Both the position numbers and the translations under genes were made by a program. A stretch of DNA of 64,000 nt. It comes from Phallusia mammillata (Eukaryota; Chordata; Ascidiacea; Phlebobranchia; Ascidiidae). The stretch lies in assembly GCA_003260075.1 (NCBI GenBank), contig QLIY01000683.1:3854-67853 (forward strand), written 5' to 3'. The notes under the pieces were generated by a model, which was not told the DNA's origin, made no database searches, and saw only the letters and a list, made by a program, of their open reading frames with translations. Position 1 is the first letter of the stretch. Every line of letters begins with the position of its first letter. Below, piece after piece: positions 1-12,101 of this stretch.

Positions 1-168
1 AAACTCTTTCCAGCAGTAACAAAAATTACACAAATAACTAGTTACCCATTTTGATTTTAAGAGTAAATTTAAGTTTAAAATGATAGAGCTTTAGGGATAG
101 CTACACAGTAGAACGTATTTAAACCTACATCAAAATCATTAAAGGCTACAACATTTGGTCGATTTCAG

Positions 169-1168
169 GTTATTCAACGAAGATTCGACGGATCTGTTAA
201 TTTTAAAACACAAACTTGGAACGCATATAAAAACGGATTTGGCGACAAAACTGGGGAATATTGGCTGGGTAAGTTACTTGTGACAAACTTACGTTTTCTG
301 ATTTAAATTCGTAGAAACAATTTTCTGAAATGCGAAACGGTTTATTCCAAATTTTCATCTGCGGTGGTCAAACTTAAAAAAATGTTTTGGAAACAGTTTT
401 ATTCTCAAAACAAATTCTGTTGTTTTAATTAAGGACTTGAAAACATTTATGAAATCACAAACAACTCGGATGTATCTTACAAACTGCGGATTGATTTGGA
501 AGATTTTGACGAGGAACACCGTTATGCAGAATATGGGTAATAAGATGTGAAACGAAACCTAAAATTAAAACGAGATTTGAAAATACCTCGATTTCCAAAC
601 AATCTTGTCTTGTTTTTTAGGATGTTTTCTGTGAGCGACGAAAGCAGTAACTTTGTGCTTTCTGTGTCAGGTTACAGTGGAACTGCAGGTAAAATATTTG
701 ATGCGTAGATGTGTGTCATTTTGTTTTCCCGATAGATTCTATTCCAATTTTCGACAAACTAAACAAAGTTGTTTAATTGCAAGTTTCTTATTGTCGTTGT
801 TTTCTACAGTCTACCGTCTGAGTCTACAGAGGGGAAATGTAATTGTAATTGTGAAATTTTGCGGAAACTGCACAATTTTATACCTCCATATTTAAAAGAA
901 CAAAAGACTGTTTTCCACAACAGGCGACTCATTGATCTATCACAACGGCATGATGTTTACTACCAAAGATAGAGACAACGACCTGCGAGAAGGCTCCAGC
1001 TGCGCCAGCACCGGTGCTTGGTGGTACAAGAACTGTTATGCTTCTAACCTTAATGGGGAATATCTAACGGGTGTAGTAGAGTCGTGGGATGCCTCAAGCT
1101 GGTTTGAATTCCGTGGTCACAAATACTCCTTGAAAAGTATTTCTATGAAGATCAAACCGAACATTTAA
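169..1168 (+). CDS. Fibrinogen-related (ficolin-like) lectin, 3' part, cut by window start
   Basis: Four exons of a fibrinogen C-terminal (FReD) domain: 169-268, 434-536, 621-688 and 924-1168, all with GT-AG borders and matching phases; upstream exons lie outside the window. The protein begins [20 protein letters not shown], contains the family blocks GEYWLGLENIY and LRIDLEDFD, then GYSGTAGDSL, the acidic calcium-site region KDRDNDLREG and the cysteine/tryptophan block [15 protein letters not shown], and ends MKIKPNI. FReD proteins of this type are secreted pattern-recognition lectins that bind acetylated sugars; ficolins feed the lectin complement pathway. A near-identical paralogue with the same intron positions follows at 2490-4745, so this is the first member of a tandem pair. 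AATAAA lies at 1614-1619. Family assignment is firm; whether the missing 5' part has a collagen stalk cannot be seen. Confidence 0.9.
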
Positions 1169-2489
1169 ACCAGCTTTACCGCTCCATTTGTATATAAGCA
1201 GTTGCCCACTTTGTGACACCATGCAGTATAATGCTAAAGCAACTCAACATACAGTAAAGTCGTGCAAACAAGTAAAATTGTTAACGTTTTAGTAACGAAG
1301 CATAGTACAAACATTTGACACAGTCTGCAATTGTGCTTTGCGCTAAATTTGGCGAATTTAGAAACCACTGTATAGTTAACTTGTCACTGAGTTTGTCAAC
1401 TAGTATTGTACATGTACAGTAACAAAAAATACCTGTCTAAATTTGAAGTCCAATTGTCATAAAACCTTGAATTGAACATGTCAGTTCAAATAATAATTTC
1501 CATCTTCTAACTTTCAATGTCCTGTTTAAACAAACAATACATAATTTATGTAAGACACAGACCATTTATCATGCTTTGAGTTTGTATATCTTGTAATCTT
1601 TAAAAGCACGTGAAATAAAAAAAATACACAGATGCCTTCTAAGTTAACTGGTAAAGCCCCCGGGACTTTTTTAAAAACAATAAATGATAGAAATCACAGT
1701 TACTTACAAAATGGTTTTGGGGAAAAAAAACTTCAAAACCTTGGGCCTGTCTTATTTATAACTTTAGAATTTAAAAGCTGTTTTGTTTATACATACATTT
1801 TATAAATATTGGGCGACCTATTTATATCTTTGCTTTCAGTTTTGTACATAAACAGCTTTTGAGCCACAATAAACAAGCTCGACTATTTTCATCGGATTTA
1901 AAGCTTTTTTGTTGCTCCAGGCTATAAATTTAGCTTGTTTGCGCAAAGTTTGCAGGTGTTTGTCCGCTTTAGATTGGTTTGAATCACAGAGAATTTGCTC
2001 ACATCGAATAAAACAAACCAGCATAGCCTACGGTTCTGAAAAGTACACATTGAAAACATGTTTCGTCCTGCTCAGGTGCACGTACAAGCAAAGATACATG
2101 GAAAGTACTTGTGGCCTAGATTAGAAGACTTAGCCTCAGAACATGAGGACAGCAACGTTGTTACGTGTCTTGGTGGATGTTGTAGCAAAGGTGATCACGG
2201 ATCATCAAAATCCTAATCATTTTATTCAAAGTACAGTCTGGCTGTTTTTCTTTTTTTACCGAACTTGACTGGCTCGGTCTGTAATAAAAGCGTTTAATGT
2301 TACCCATAAAAACTGACGTCATGGGTTCAAATCTCAGCACGGGATAGTTTTTTTTAAGCTTTGTGTTCTCGAAAAAGGTCAGTTACTCACCACAAGAAAT
2401 GTTAGACGGTAAAACTTTATGGAATATCGCCTGATCGAGACTAACTTTGTCCTCTCTATTTATTTCCTGCTATAGGTAAAAAAATAGAC
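1169..2489. other. Spacer between the two lectin genes with a tRNA-like patch
   Basis: 3' flank of the first lectin gene followed by the upstream region of the second. The first ~700 bases recur, diverged, after the second gene (for example the GGTAAAGCCCC region near 1650 and 5029), so they belong to the duplicated unit. At about 2262-2340 a possible A-box (TGGCTCGGTC) and B-box (GGGTTCAAATCTC) are spaced as in a tRNA-derived SINE. No open gene recognised. Confidence 0.5.
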
Positions 2490-4745
2490 ATGAAACTGTT
2501 AAGTATTTTATCTATCTTGTTTTGGGCGTGGATAACCAAGGCAAACAGGCAAGTAACGTTGACTTGTGGTGGAGATGATTCCTCTGACAATGTGCCTGTA
2601 GTGCCTGGGCCTCCTGGTAAACGCGGGCCAACAGGATTGCAAGGCTTACGGGGTGATAAAGGCGCAAAAGGGGAATTGGGCGAATCGTGTGTGGAACTAA
2701 AAACAAAGGTTGCAAGAATGGAAAAACAAATAAGTAAGGTTTGATATTGTATTATGAGGTAGCCTATACATTCTACAAACGCTAATTTAAGCATTATTTG
2801 GTCACAAAGTGTCGTATCAGTATCAGTAAAGTAGTTGTAAAAGTATTGCATAGTTCAAGCGAAATATACCTCACTCAACAACTAAATAAAAGTATTAATA
2901 TTACAGAACAACTGGAGAACTTGCGGCCGCCCTTAAACTGCGTGGACGTACAGAAACGGAGTAACGTTAGTGGGGTATACACAGTACAACCGTTCATGAA
3001 GAACATCGCTAAACAACTTGAAGTATTTTGTGACAATGGCAACGGTGAAGGTGGTTGGATGGTAAGATTTGTTTAGATGTTTAAAATTATGAAAAAAAAA
3101 ACTCTTTTCAGCAGTAACAAAAATTACACAAATAACTAGTTACCCAATTTAATTTTAAGAGTAATTTTAAGTTTGAAATAATAGAGCTTAAGGGATAGCT
3201 ACACAGTAGAACTTATTTAAACCTACATCAAAATCAGTAAAGGCTATCAGATTTGATGGATTTCAGGTTATTCAACGACGATTCGACGGATCTGTTAATT
3301 TTAAAACACAAACTTGGAATGCATACAAAAATGGATTTGGCGACAAAAGTGGGGAATATTGGCTGGGTAAGTGTTTTGTAACAAACACGTTTTAATTTTA
3401 AAGCTTAAAAACAATTTTCCAAAATAGCAAACAGTTTCTCGCAACATCTTGTCGTCTGCCGTGGTCAAACTTAAAAAAATGTTTTGGAAACAGTTTTATT
3501 CTCAAAACGAATTATGTTGTTTTAATTAAGGACTTGAAAACATTTATAAAATCACAAACAAGTCTGATGTACCTTACAAACTGCGGATTGATTTGGAAGA
3601 TTTTGACGAGGAACACCGTTATGCTGAATATGGGTAATAAGATGTCAAATGAAACTTACAAATAAGACAAGATTTTGAAACAAAAACTGCACCTTGGAAC
3701 TTTACATACGGATCTGTTCATAAGTTTAATCATCAAAATAGCGGCCCAAATAGGCGTAAATAGGGACATGCTTCATTGTTCCAATGTTTCGACAAATGCC
3801 CATGCCATCATCAGTGATATGAAGGCCACATCGGTTACACTTGTTTATATTCACTTCAGTCACGTAAAAGATTGATAAAAAAGTTGCGAAACAAGCGTCG
3901 CGTAAAATAAAGCATATCGCTTATTACGTCCTTAGGGGCTGTTATTTTTATCCATAATAAAAATACCCCGATTTTCAAACAAACTTGTTTTTAGGATGTT
4001 TTCTGTGAGCGATGAAAGCAGTAACTTTGTGCTCTCTGTGTCAGGTTACAGTGGAACTGCGGGTAAATTATTTGATGCGTAGATGTATGTCATGTTGTTT
4101 TCTCAATAGATTCTATTTCCAATTTTCGACAAACTAAACAAAGTTGTTTAATTGTAAGTTTCTTATTGTCGTTATTTTCTACAGTCTCAGTCTACGCCAG
4201 GGGTTCTCAAACTTTTTTATTGTCTGGGCCAAATGGTAGTTGTTCAAATGTTAGGGAGCCGCAAAAAAACGAAACCTTGAGAAAATCACTAAAGATTATC
4301 ACTTTGAAAGCTAAACTAGCAATCTTTGGTGGTTTTCTGAGGTTTGTTGAGAGTCGCAAAATAAGTAGTTGGGAGCCTGAAGGCCGTGTTTGAGAATCAC
4401 TGGTCTACACCATAAGGAAATGTAATTGTGAAATTTTGCGTAAACTGCACTAATTTATACCTCCATATTTAAAAGAACAAAAGACTGTTTTCCACAACAG
4501 GCGACTCATTGAGCCATCACAATGGTATGATGTTTTCTACCAAAGATAGAGACAACGACATAATTGAAGGCTCCAATTGCGCCGTCCATGGTGGTTGGTG
4601 GTACAAGAACTGTTATGCTTCCAACCTTAATGGGGACTATCTAACGGGTGCAGTAGAGTCATGGACTGCCTCAAGCTGGCTAGGCTTTCGCGGTCACCGA
4701 TACTCCTTAAAAAGTATTTCTATGAAAATTAAACCGAACGTTTAA
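2490..4745 (+). CDS. Ficolin-like lectin (collagen stalk plus fibrinogen domain), complete
   Basis: Six exons: 2490-2733, 2907-3061, 3267-3366, 3531-3633, 3995-4062 and 4501-4745; total 915 nt, 304 aa. Residues 1-18 ([18 protein letters not shown]) look like a signal peptide. A short collagen-like stretch of about nine Gly-X-Y triplets follows (starting [10 protein letters not shown]), then a short heptad-like neck ([14 protein letters not shown]) and a complete FReD domain with [37 protein letters not shown] and [15 protein letters not shown]. This is the ficolin layout: a secreted, probably oligomeric lectin of innate immunity. The collagen segment is much shorter than usual in vertebrate ficolins. 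It is the tandem copy of the gene at 169-1168; similarity continues into the 3' flank to about 5190. Its last intron carries a hAT MITE missing from the other copy. AATAAA is at 4980-4985. Confidence 0.9.
4198..4402. mobile_element. hAT-type MITE in last intron of ficolin-like gene
   Basis: A 205-bp non-coding element with terminal inverted repeats CAGGGGTTCTCAAAC and GTTTGAGAATCACTG (13 of 15 positions pair). It is flanked by 8-bp target duplications GTCTACGC (4190-4197) and GTCTACAC (4403-4410), as expected for hAT elements. The paralogous intron (689-923) has a single GTCTAC site and no element, which gives an independent empty-site control. No transposase is encoded, so it must have moved in trans. 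Confidence 0.85.
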
Positions 4746-6281
4746 ACCAGCATTACCGCTCCACTTGTACATAAGCATTTTGTGACAGTTTAAACACCAG
4801 TAGAAAGAAACTCGACATAGTAAAGTTATGCAAACATCGCTAACTTTTTGTCAGGTGTCTAAGGCTGATCACCATTGTCTAACTTCCAATGCCCTGCTCA
4901 AACAACTAACTGATGACTTGTGTAAGACACAAACTATTTGGTATGCTTTGAGTTTGTTATCATTGAAAGCGCGTAAATTAATAAACGTAGCCTACACAGC
5001 TGCTCGTATTGCCTTTTTAGTCAAGCGGTAAAGCCCCAGGGACTTTTTTAAAACAAAAATTGATAGAAATCATAGTTACTTATAAAATAGTTTTGGCAGG
5101 GAAACTTAAAAAAAATAAAATTGTAAAGCTGTTTTGTTTGGATGCAGACAACGTTTGGCGATCTGTTTATATCTTTGCCATTGAGTTGTACGGTTATGCT
5201 GATGTATGCTAATTAAATTAAGACTTAATGGAAGTTGCCTTTACCTTTAAAACACAATTTTAAAATTCCGTTTGTGTTCTACTCAGGCAAAAACTTAAAG
5301 CTAACATTTTCTTTGGATCCTAAAGTCCACACATCGAAATTTTCTTGCTACAAAAAGTCAAATTTAGCAACTACTGAATTCGGCTTAACGGATTTTTATC
5401 TTGAAATCTTTTGACAAGGAAAAGGATTCAAATTTTTTATGCCCTGCCCATCTACAGGGATACGTAATCACGTCGGAATAATAAACGATAAACAATGAGT
5501 TTAACATCGATTTCCATCATTAATTATTCAGCAGATTTGTTTTCCGCCGAACAGCAATTGGTGGGGCTCCTTTTTCCAGTAGCCGAAATTTCGATTTCTT
5601 TTGCTATAGTGACAGTGTGGCCTTAAACGCACCCAAATAAAGATGCCTTAGACCAGTGGTGCTTAACCTTTTTGGTGTGGTTTCCCACCAAAGCCAATCA
5701 CCATGAAGTTTGAATTTCCCCTCTGTTGTTTTTGTGACAATATTTTGTACCGTGCATTGTGTTACAATAATGGTCATTATTCAAATGAAAACACTTTGCT
5801 TTGAGGCCAAATACCACTGTCATAGGCCTATAAATAGGTTTTAGAAACTTGCACAGCAGGATTTGAACTCCAACATACAGAATTCCGCAAATAATTAAAA
5901 AATTAGGGCTACATCGCTGTCCCCCCCCCCATAAATAGGTTTTAGAAACTTGCACAGCAGGATTTGAACTCCAACATATAGAATTCTCCAAATAATTAAA
6001 AAATTAGGGCTACATCGCTGCCAGTGGCATATGCTGGATAGTCATGTGTGAAAAGTTTAAGTCTTGCTGGGGCAATTCCGAAAAGGATAAAGTTTCGTCC
6101 ACAAAGTTAGTTTTTGCATTTTAGTGGAAGACAACCCTTTTAGTGGAAACACGTGTATAATAAGGCAGCGTAAAATGCTGGTGGCGTAAGAAAAGGTAAG
6201 TTAGCATCTTAGCAACTTTATTTCACGCAAAATAAAGAGAGAAGCACATGTTACAACGCAGTGGACAGCAGAACTAGAAGC
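4746..6281. other. Intergenic region with a gap-linked duplication
   Basis: 3' flank of the ficolin-like gene, then AT-rich sequence. A hAT-like end (CAGTGGTGCTTAACC) lies near 5653, but no matching opposite end was found. 5830-5919 is repeated at 5931-6020 around a C10 run (5921-5930). A TTTATT at 6217-6222 is AATAAA on the minus strand, 60 bp past the neuroligin stop, and is a plausible poly(A) signal for it. No other gene recognised. Confidence 0.5.
5830..6020. repeat. Direct duplication around C10 (probable unmerged assembly overlap)
   Basis: About 90 bp (start ATAAATAGG, end ACATCGCTG) occurs twice with a few mismatches, separated by C10 at 5921-5930. The same layout recurs many times in the window and is best read as two overlapping contig ends or alleles left unmerged, with the run standing for a gap. 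Confidence 0.75.
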
Positions 6282-9200
6282 TCAAAGTTTGGTAGTGACA
6301 GAGCGAATACCGGTAGCGGTAACAGGGGCAGACATAGCAGCAACTTCTCTATACAAGGGCGGTGGCAGGGTATCTGCTTTCCCATCGAAAAACTTCGGTC
6401 TAGGAACAGTAGAAGGCCATACGCTTGGTTCCAGGGACGTCTGGGCCAGGTTTAAAGCCGAACTGGCTATCCTACTACGCGCTGAAGGCATTAACTGCTG
6501 TTGACCTCTTGATGAGTGCGATCTTGGGAATCCTTCTGGGTTAAATTCAGATTCACTGCTTTCGCAAACTTGCTCCCGACACGGGTCCGTCTCTCCGCGG
6601 TTATAACACGCACCTAGGGCTGAATGGCAACGCACTGGGTCATTATAACGAGCCTTGCTGGTCTCTCCGATCTGTGGCATATAGCGGACAGTTTGATGAG
6701 AGCTTTGTCGTGATGGAAACGGTAAAGTCTGGCGTTCTCCTATGCTAGCAAGCGGCCGCGGGTCTTCTTTGTCACAACTTCCGTCTCCACGATTCCAGTA
6801 AGCAGGCGCAACTCCATTGCAATCGGCACAGTTGCTGATGAAAGCCACATCACTTATAGAACCTACACTTGAAACTTCAGTCATAGCGCCATCGCCTCCC
6901 TTGCGAGGACTAATAGACTTAAAACGCATTCCACTACCCTGTGATGGAGTATCCAGGTGTTCTTTGCCTTTTGGCGGCGACGTTAAACTGTTATGTCCGC
7001 CCTTGGGGTTGGTCAAAGGCACGAGTTGTTCTAGGTGCTCGCCATTGCTTGCTATTTTGACTTTAGGTCGTAGAATGTTTACACCGTTGGTTTTCATAAA
7101 GGTTTGAGTATCTCCACTAGCAGCTGCCTCGATTTCCGATTCTACACAGGACTCCATAGTGGTATGAGCGCTTGCCAGCGGCCGGGAAATCTTAAAATCA
7201 GTTCCTTGTTGTCTGTAGGCCTTCAACTCAGATTGTAGTTTCTGTTAAATACAAAGTTTTGATATAACGAAACCACTAGGTCTTTCGTAGGGTGCATTTT
7301 GACAGAGAGGTTTTAAAGCGACATACCCCAAATTAGACAAATACAAGTTTTTTGTGTATACTTTGAACAGGTAGATCGTGACTAGGTTTTTAAGTGGCCG
7401 TGCAATTACCTCAAATTAAAACATGCTTTGAAATGCATACATCTAAACCAGTGGTTGGATGCAAATTATTTGTCAGTCGGTTCTGTTCCCCCCCCCCCCA
7501 GTAATGCTAACCGGTTCGCTGATCTCATAAAATTTCGTGAGTCGGCTCTATATAGAACCGGTGCAAACCGGCTGAATCCCACCACTGATCTAAGCAGTTT
7601 TTTTGACATGCGATATTAGTGTGTTAATAGTTTAATACGAAAGTTACTGTTAAAAAAGAAGCTAAAAACGCAGAATAACTAAAACCATTATTTTTCCATT
7701 CAAGTCCCAGATGAATTACCTCAATCCTAAACTTGTCCCGTTCCTTGTGATAGGACACAACGGCAAACGCGATAATGTTGACAAACAAAAGGACGAACCC
7801 CACAGCAAGAGTTATACTAAGTTGGAGTGAGAGGCCAGTGCCGTCTGAAGCTGAAGGATTCTTCGGTGTTGCTCCGTTTATAGATCTCATGCTCTTTCTG
7901 TGAATTAAATTTGCTTTTATAGAGATCTTCTGACAAACGCGCACTGTACTATACGCGCATACATCGTTATTAACCCTGATGAAGGCGACCTGTAAATGAT
8001 GTCGAAACGTCGGAATAAAAATACATTCACCAGAAGAGCTCTATAAACTTGATAATATACATGACTGTCAACGGACAGTAGCGCTATCACAGAGAAATTA
8101 GCAGTACCTGCAAAATGCTGCTGCAATCATAATGCGCCCAGCCTATTAAAGGCGTTATACCCAGTTTTTTTAAGGTTTAGTTTGGGTCATTTTAAATAGT
8201 TTTAAGAGACCGCAAGTGTTTCATTTAAATACCAAAAAATAGCCATATTTGCTTTTGGGAAACCGCTGGAGAAATTTGGGGTACCGTTTCGGTCCCACAA
8301 AACACCTTAAAAAAACACTGTACATGACAGCAATAGTTTACATATAAATTTGCTTAAGTTTATCAACTAAGGACGTTGCGGTTGTGTGGCGTTTGTACCC
8401 CTGAATTAATCTCACTTTTATTTATTATGATTTAATAGCAAAAGACACCGAATAATGAGAGCAGTTGCAAATAAAAAATCAAATAAACCAGCACAACATC
8501 TTTCAATGACCCAAGACAAATTAGACACTTGGCAACAAACCTTCTTAACCACTATTAGGTTAAATTAAATTGAATCGACTTGTTTTCGCTTGTTGAAAGA
8601 AAACATAGAGACACAATTACACTAAAAACAATCACCAAGTCGTAAATAGCTGCGTTGCGTTAGAACGTTATATAGAGCGCAAAAACATTGAAACATTTAT
8701 TGTAAGTCGCTATAGGAAGGTTCTAAAGTCGAAACAAAATCGGATGTCTATAAATCAGGCTTTGAAACTTTTGCACTTATTTACTGAAATCGTATCTACG
8801 ATTGAACGCACAATAAACGTTCATTTACCCAATCCTCCACACACGTTCGACATTCAAATTTGAACCACAAAAGTTTCTATGTTGCTCTCACAAAAAATAA
8901 CGGATAAAAAAGTCAGACACATAAGCTCTTAATTTGCACATTTCTACCATTAGCCTCATTGGTTGACTGTACAAAAAGTCATTTTTACCCGCTTCCTGTA
9001 ACGCAACTGACCCCCGGGTAAAGCTTACTGCTTGGACTGAGATAAAACAGTAACATTAGCTGCAAAAACTTACTCGTTAGGAGTCCATGTCGATGTTACT
9101 GGCTGTAGAGGCTGGATTGAATTGTTGAACGGTGAAAAATCCACTGGTTCTTCGTACAATGGGAAGTTATCGCATTCCACATCCGGACCACATGATGACT

Positions 9201-12009
9201 GTATAAGTTTAAATGGTGAAAAATGTTAATGACTTGGGTCTCATGTAGACTTGCATCAATTATATACCGAAGTTTTTTCCCATAAACTACAAGTTTTAAA
9301 GACTGATAAACTATAAGATTTTAAGTCATTATATTTTGACGCAAGTTCAAATGGTGAAACTTATATTTGATAATGCAGACAGTTCCCCGGTCACCACCCT
9401 GCATTTAACACAGACTGATTCCTGTAGTCTGTTGTGACATTACGTCAGGCATATAACGTAGCATTCTTGTAACAATTCTATTTGGATAAGACACTGAAGA
9501 TGCTTAAGTGAAGTATATTTGTTCTGAACACGACAGCTAACTGATATTAGCCTGGACATAAACATTTCCAAACGTGTGACATATTAACGTAGTTAACAAA
9601 GATCTTACCCCTGTGAGACGGGGTAGAAATGAGCGCCAAAATGCGACCTTCTGTGCCCTGTAGTGACTTTCCAGAGCAGGACTGGTAGAAATTCTCAGAT
9701 GCCTTCGATCACTTTTGTAATATCGAGGCCACTTTATATTCTGGAAATAGTTTTTACCGATCCCAACCAAGAACTGAGCTTTTTGCTTTTTTCCAACCAT
9801 TGGGTCCCTGAATGTAGAAAATGAATATTGATCATTAAACTCCTGTCGTGGGTTCGAATCCCACCGAAGGCTAGATTTAACGATACTTCTGCAATATGCC
9901 ACACTAAAGACAAAAATCGGTTAAACACCCGAATTAATCAATAAAAAGTAAAAATCACTAAAAATTCAACGTAAAATCGCATTTTTAACAAATGATTTAG
10001 TTTAGTGTGGTTTCGACTTCTTGCTTTAAGTATCGATTTACACCAAATATCCTTAAAAGCGTCCATTAGTAGGACTTTTAAACGAATTAAAATTGTAACA
10101 AACAAAGTTTTTTTTCTGTTTTTGTTTTATTTTATCTATCGATTTAGTACGCAAAAGTTTACATCAGCAAATAGTGTCTGTTTTAATGCTTTCGTTGCTT
10201 GAAAGAAGTTTGTGTTTCAAGATATGCCATTATCTTGATGAAGGTGTCTCGTATGGGACGTCGAAACGTTGGTTATAAAACTGCTGGAAGAGCAATACTT
10301 GTGTATACATTATGCCTGGCTGCAACAACTTATACATAAAAAGATAAAGATCTCAACACTTCCTACCCGTTCTGTGCAAAGTTGGTCCAGTATCTCATCA
10401 CAGCTGTGGCAATGATTTTATCATTCTTGGTGAAGTTATACGGAAAGAGTGGATAACCGTTTGCCAACAGCGGGGCACCAAACACAAAAGGTAATTCCTC
10501 TCCATGGCCTGCCTTTACCCAAGTCCGGTCTATTCCAGAACCTTCAGAAAGGTAGAGAGCATTAAGATTCAGTGCCGGAATAAGGGTCTGCTGGCCTGTT
10601 TGCACATTTTATAAGTGGCCCGAAAATCAGGGTTGCCAACTAAAAAAAAAAACAAAAAAAAACAGTGTAGCTGCAGCGCGTTCAGCTATTATCCACCAAT
10701 TGTGCCCTTCATTGTTTTGCGCTCCATAACGTTTTAATGTTACGCAGCTATTTCCGGCTTAGTGATTGTTTTAGTGCAGTGGTTCTCAACTGGTGGTCCA
10801 TGATGACTTTTTAGGTGGTCCACAGGATGTCCACGAAATTTGTTGATAAACTAGGGATGATTGCATAATATATTTCGAAAGAGTATCAAAATGTTAGCTG
10901 TTAATAATTGTATCTCACTTCTTGAAAATTGTTTTTAAATAACTATGTTTCAAACCCAAATGGTTGTTTCGTATGCTTAGTCTTGCTCCAAAACGAAATG
11001 GTCCACGATATTATTTTTACTGGGCCGGTGGTCCATGACACGAAACAAGTTAAAACCACTGTTTGAGTGCAATGTTCACCAAGCGAAAATAACCCATCTC
11101 TCAGCATCTCATTTTAAGCTACAGTCCACAAAGCAAGTCTCCGGTGAGACTTAACGGGCTTTGCCGGAAATCGATAAGTTTTCGGTTGAGACGGCATAAT
11201 TTCCCCTCCACTTTGTCAACGTCACGCGTGCCCTGTGTTTACCAACACGTGACCTTTCCTCTGTGATCTCATAAAGGCGTGGCGACAATTGGGAGGGGAG
11301 AGCGCCTTGTCGTGATAAGGGAAAAAGCTATAGGGTTTAGTAAATGTAAATTGTAGTTTTTGGTTTGTTACCGGGCCGCATATAACTTGATCCAGGTTCA
11401 CATTGAATCAAAGTTGTAATAACTGTAATGAGTTTTCAGTGCTGAACATTTGTGATTTTAAAGGCCGGTCCATGATAAAAATTTCAGTTTCAAACCGGTC
11501 CGCAGTGGAAAAAAGGTTGCCGACCCTTGATTTAAACTAGGGCTGTTATCAAATAAAGGTTTTTAATTTTTTAAATAATCAAATAATTTTTTTCCTTTCA
11601 AATCAAATATAATCAAATCATTCAAATAATTTAGAATACCAGATACTTAAGGCCCAAGAGTCATTATTAAATAAATATATAAATAAGATGGTTAAAATTA
11701 CCAAACAAATTTTTTAAGCTCTCATAGCTAGTCATTAAATCTAGGCTACTTCTTTTTTCTGTTCAACCCCCCCCCCTAGTTTAGATAGAGATATGCTTCA
11801 GTCATTCTCCGTAATTCGGCAAAAACCGTGTGTATTTTTTCACTTTATTTGAACAGCTTTTGTTTGGATACTCTGCTTAATTGAATTGTGATCTATTACA
11901 TTTTATTCACTTGCTTGAATCACTTTAATGTTCCTGGGTGTAACTGATACTGGAATGAACAGTAAATTGTCATGCTTTTTTGTCTAGCATTTTTGGGGGA
12001 ATGGGTTAT

Positions 12010-12101
<92 letters not shown>

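Noticed and set aside
1836-2124. Possible decayed fibrinogen exon between the lectin genes (short matches to WFE and KYTLK on the + strand)
   Set aside because: Too short, with no splice sites or wider alignment; chance resemblance is as likely.
9838-9876. Functional tRNA gene
   Set aside because: Only the T-arm is good; no acceptor stem, D-arm or anticodon arm fits.
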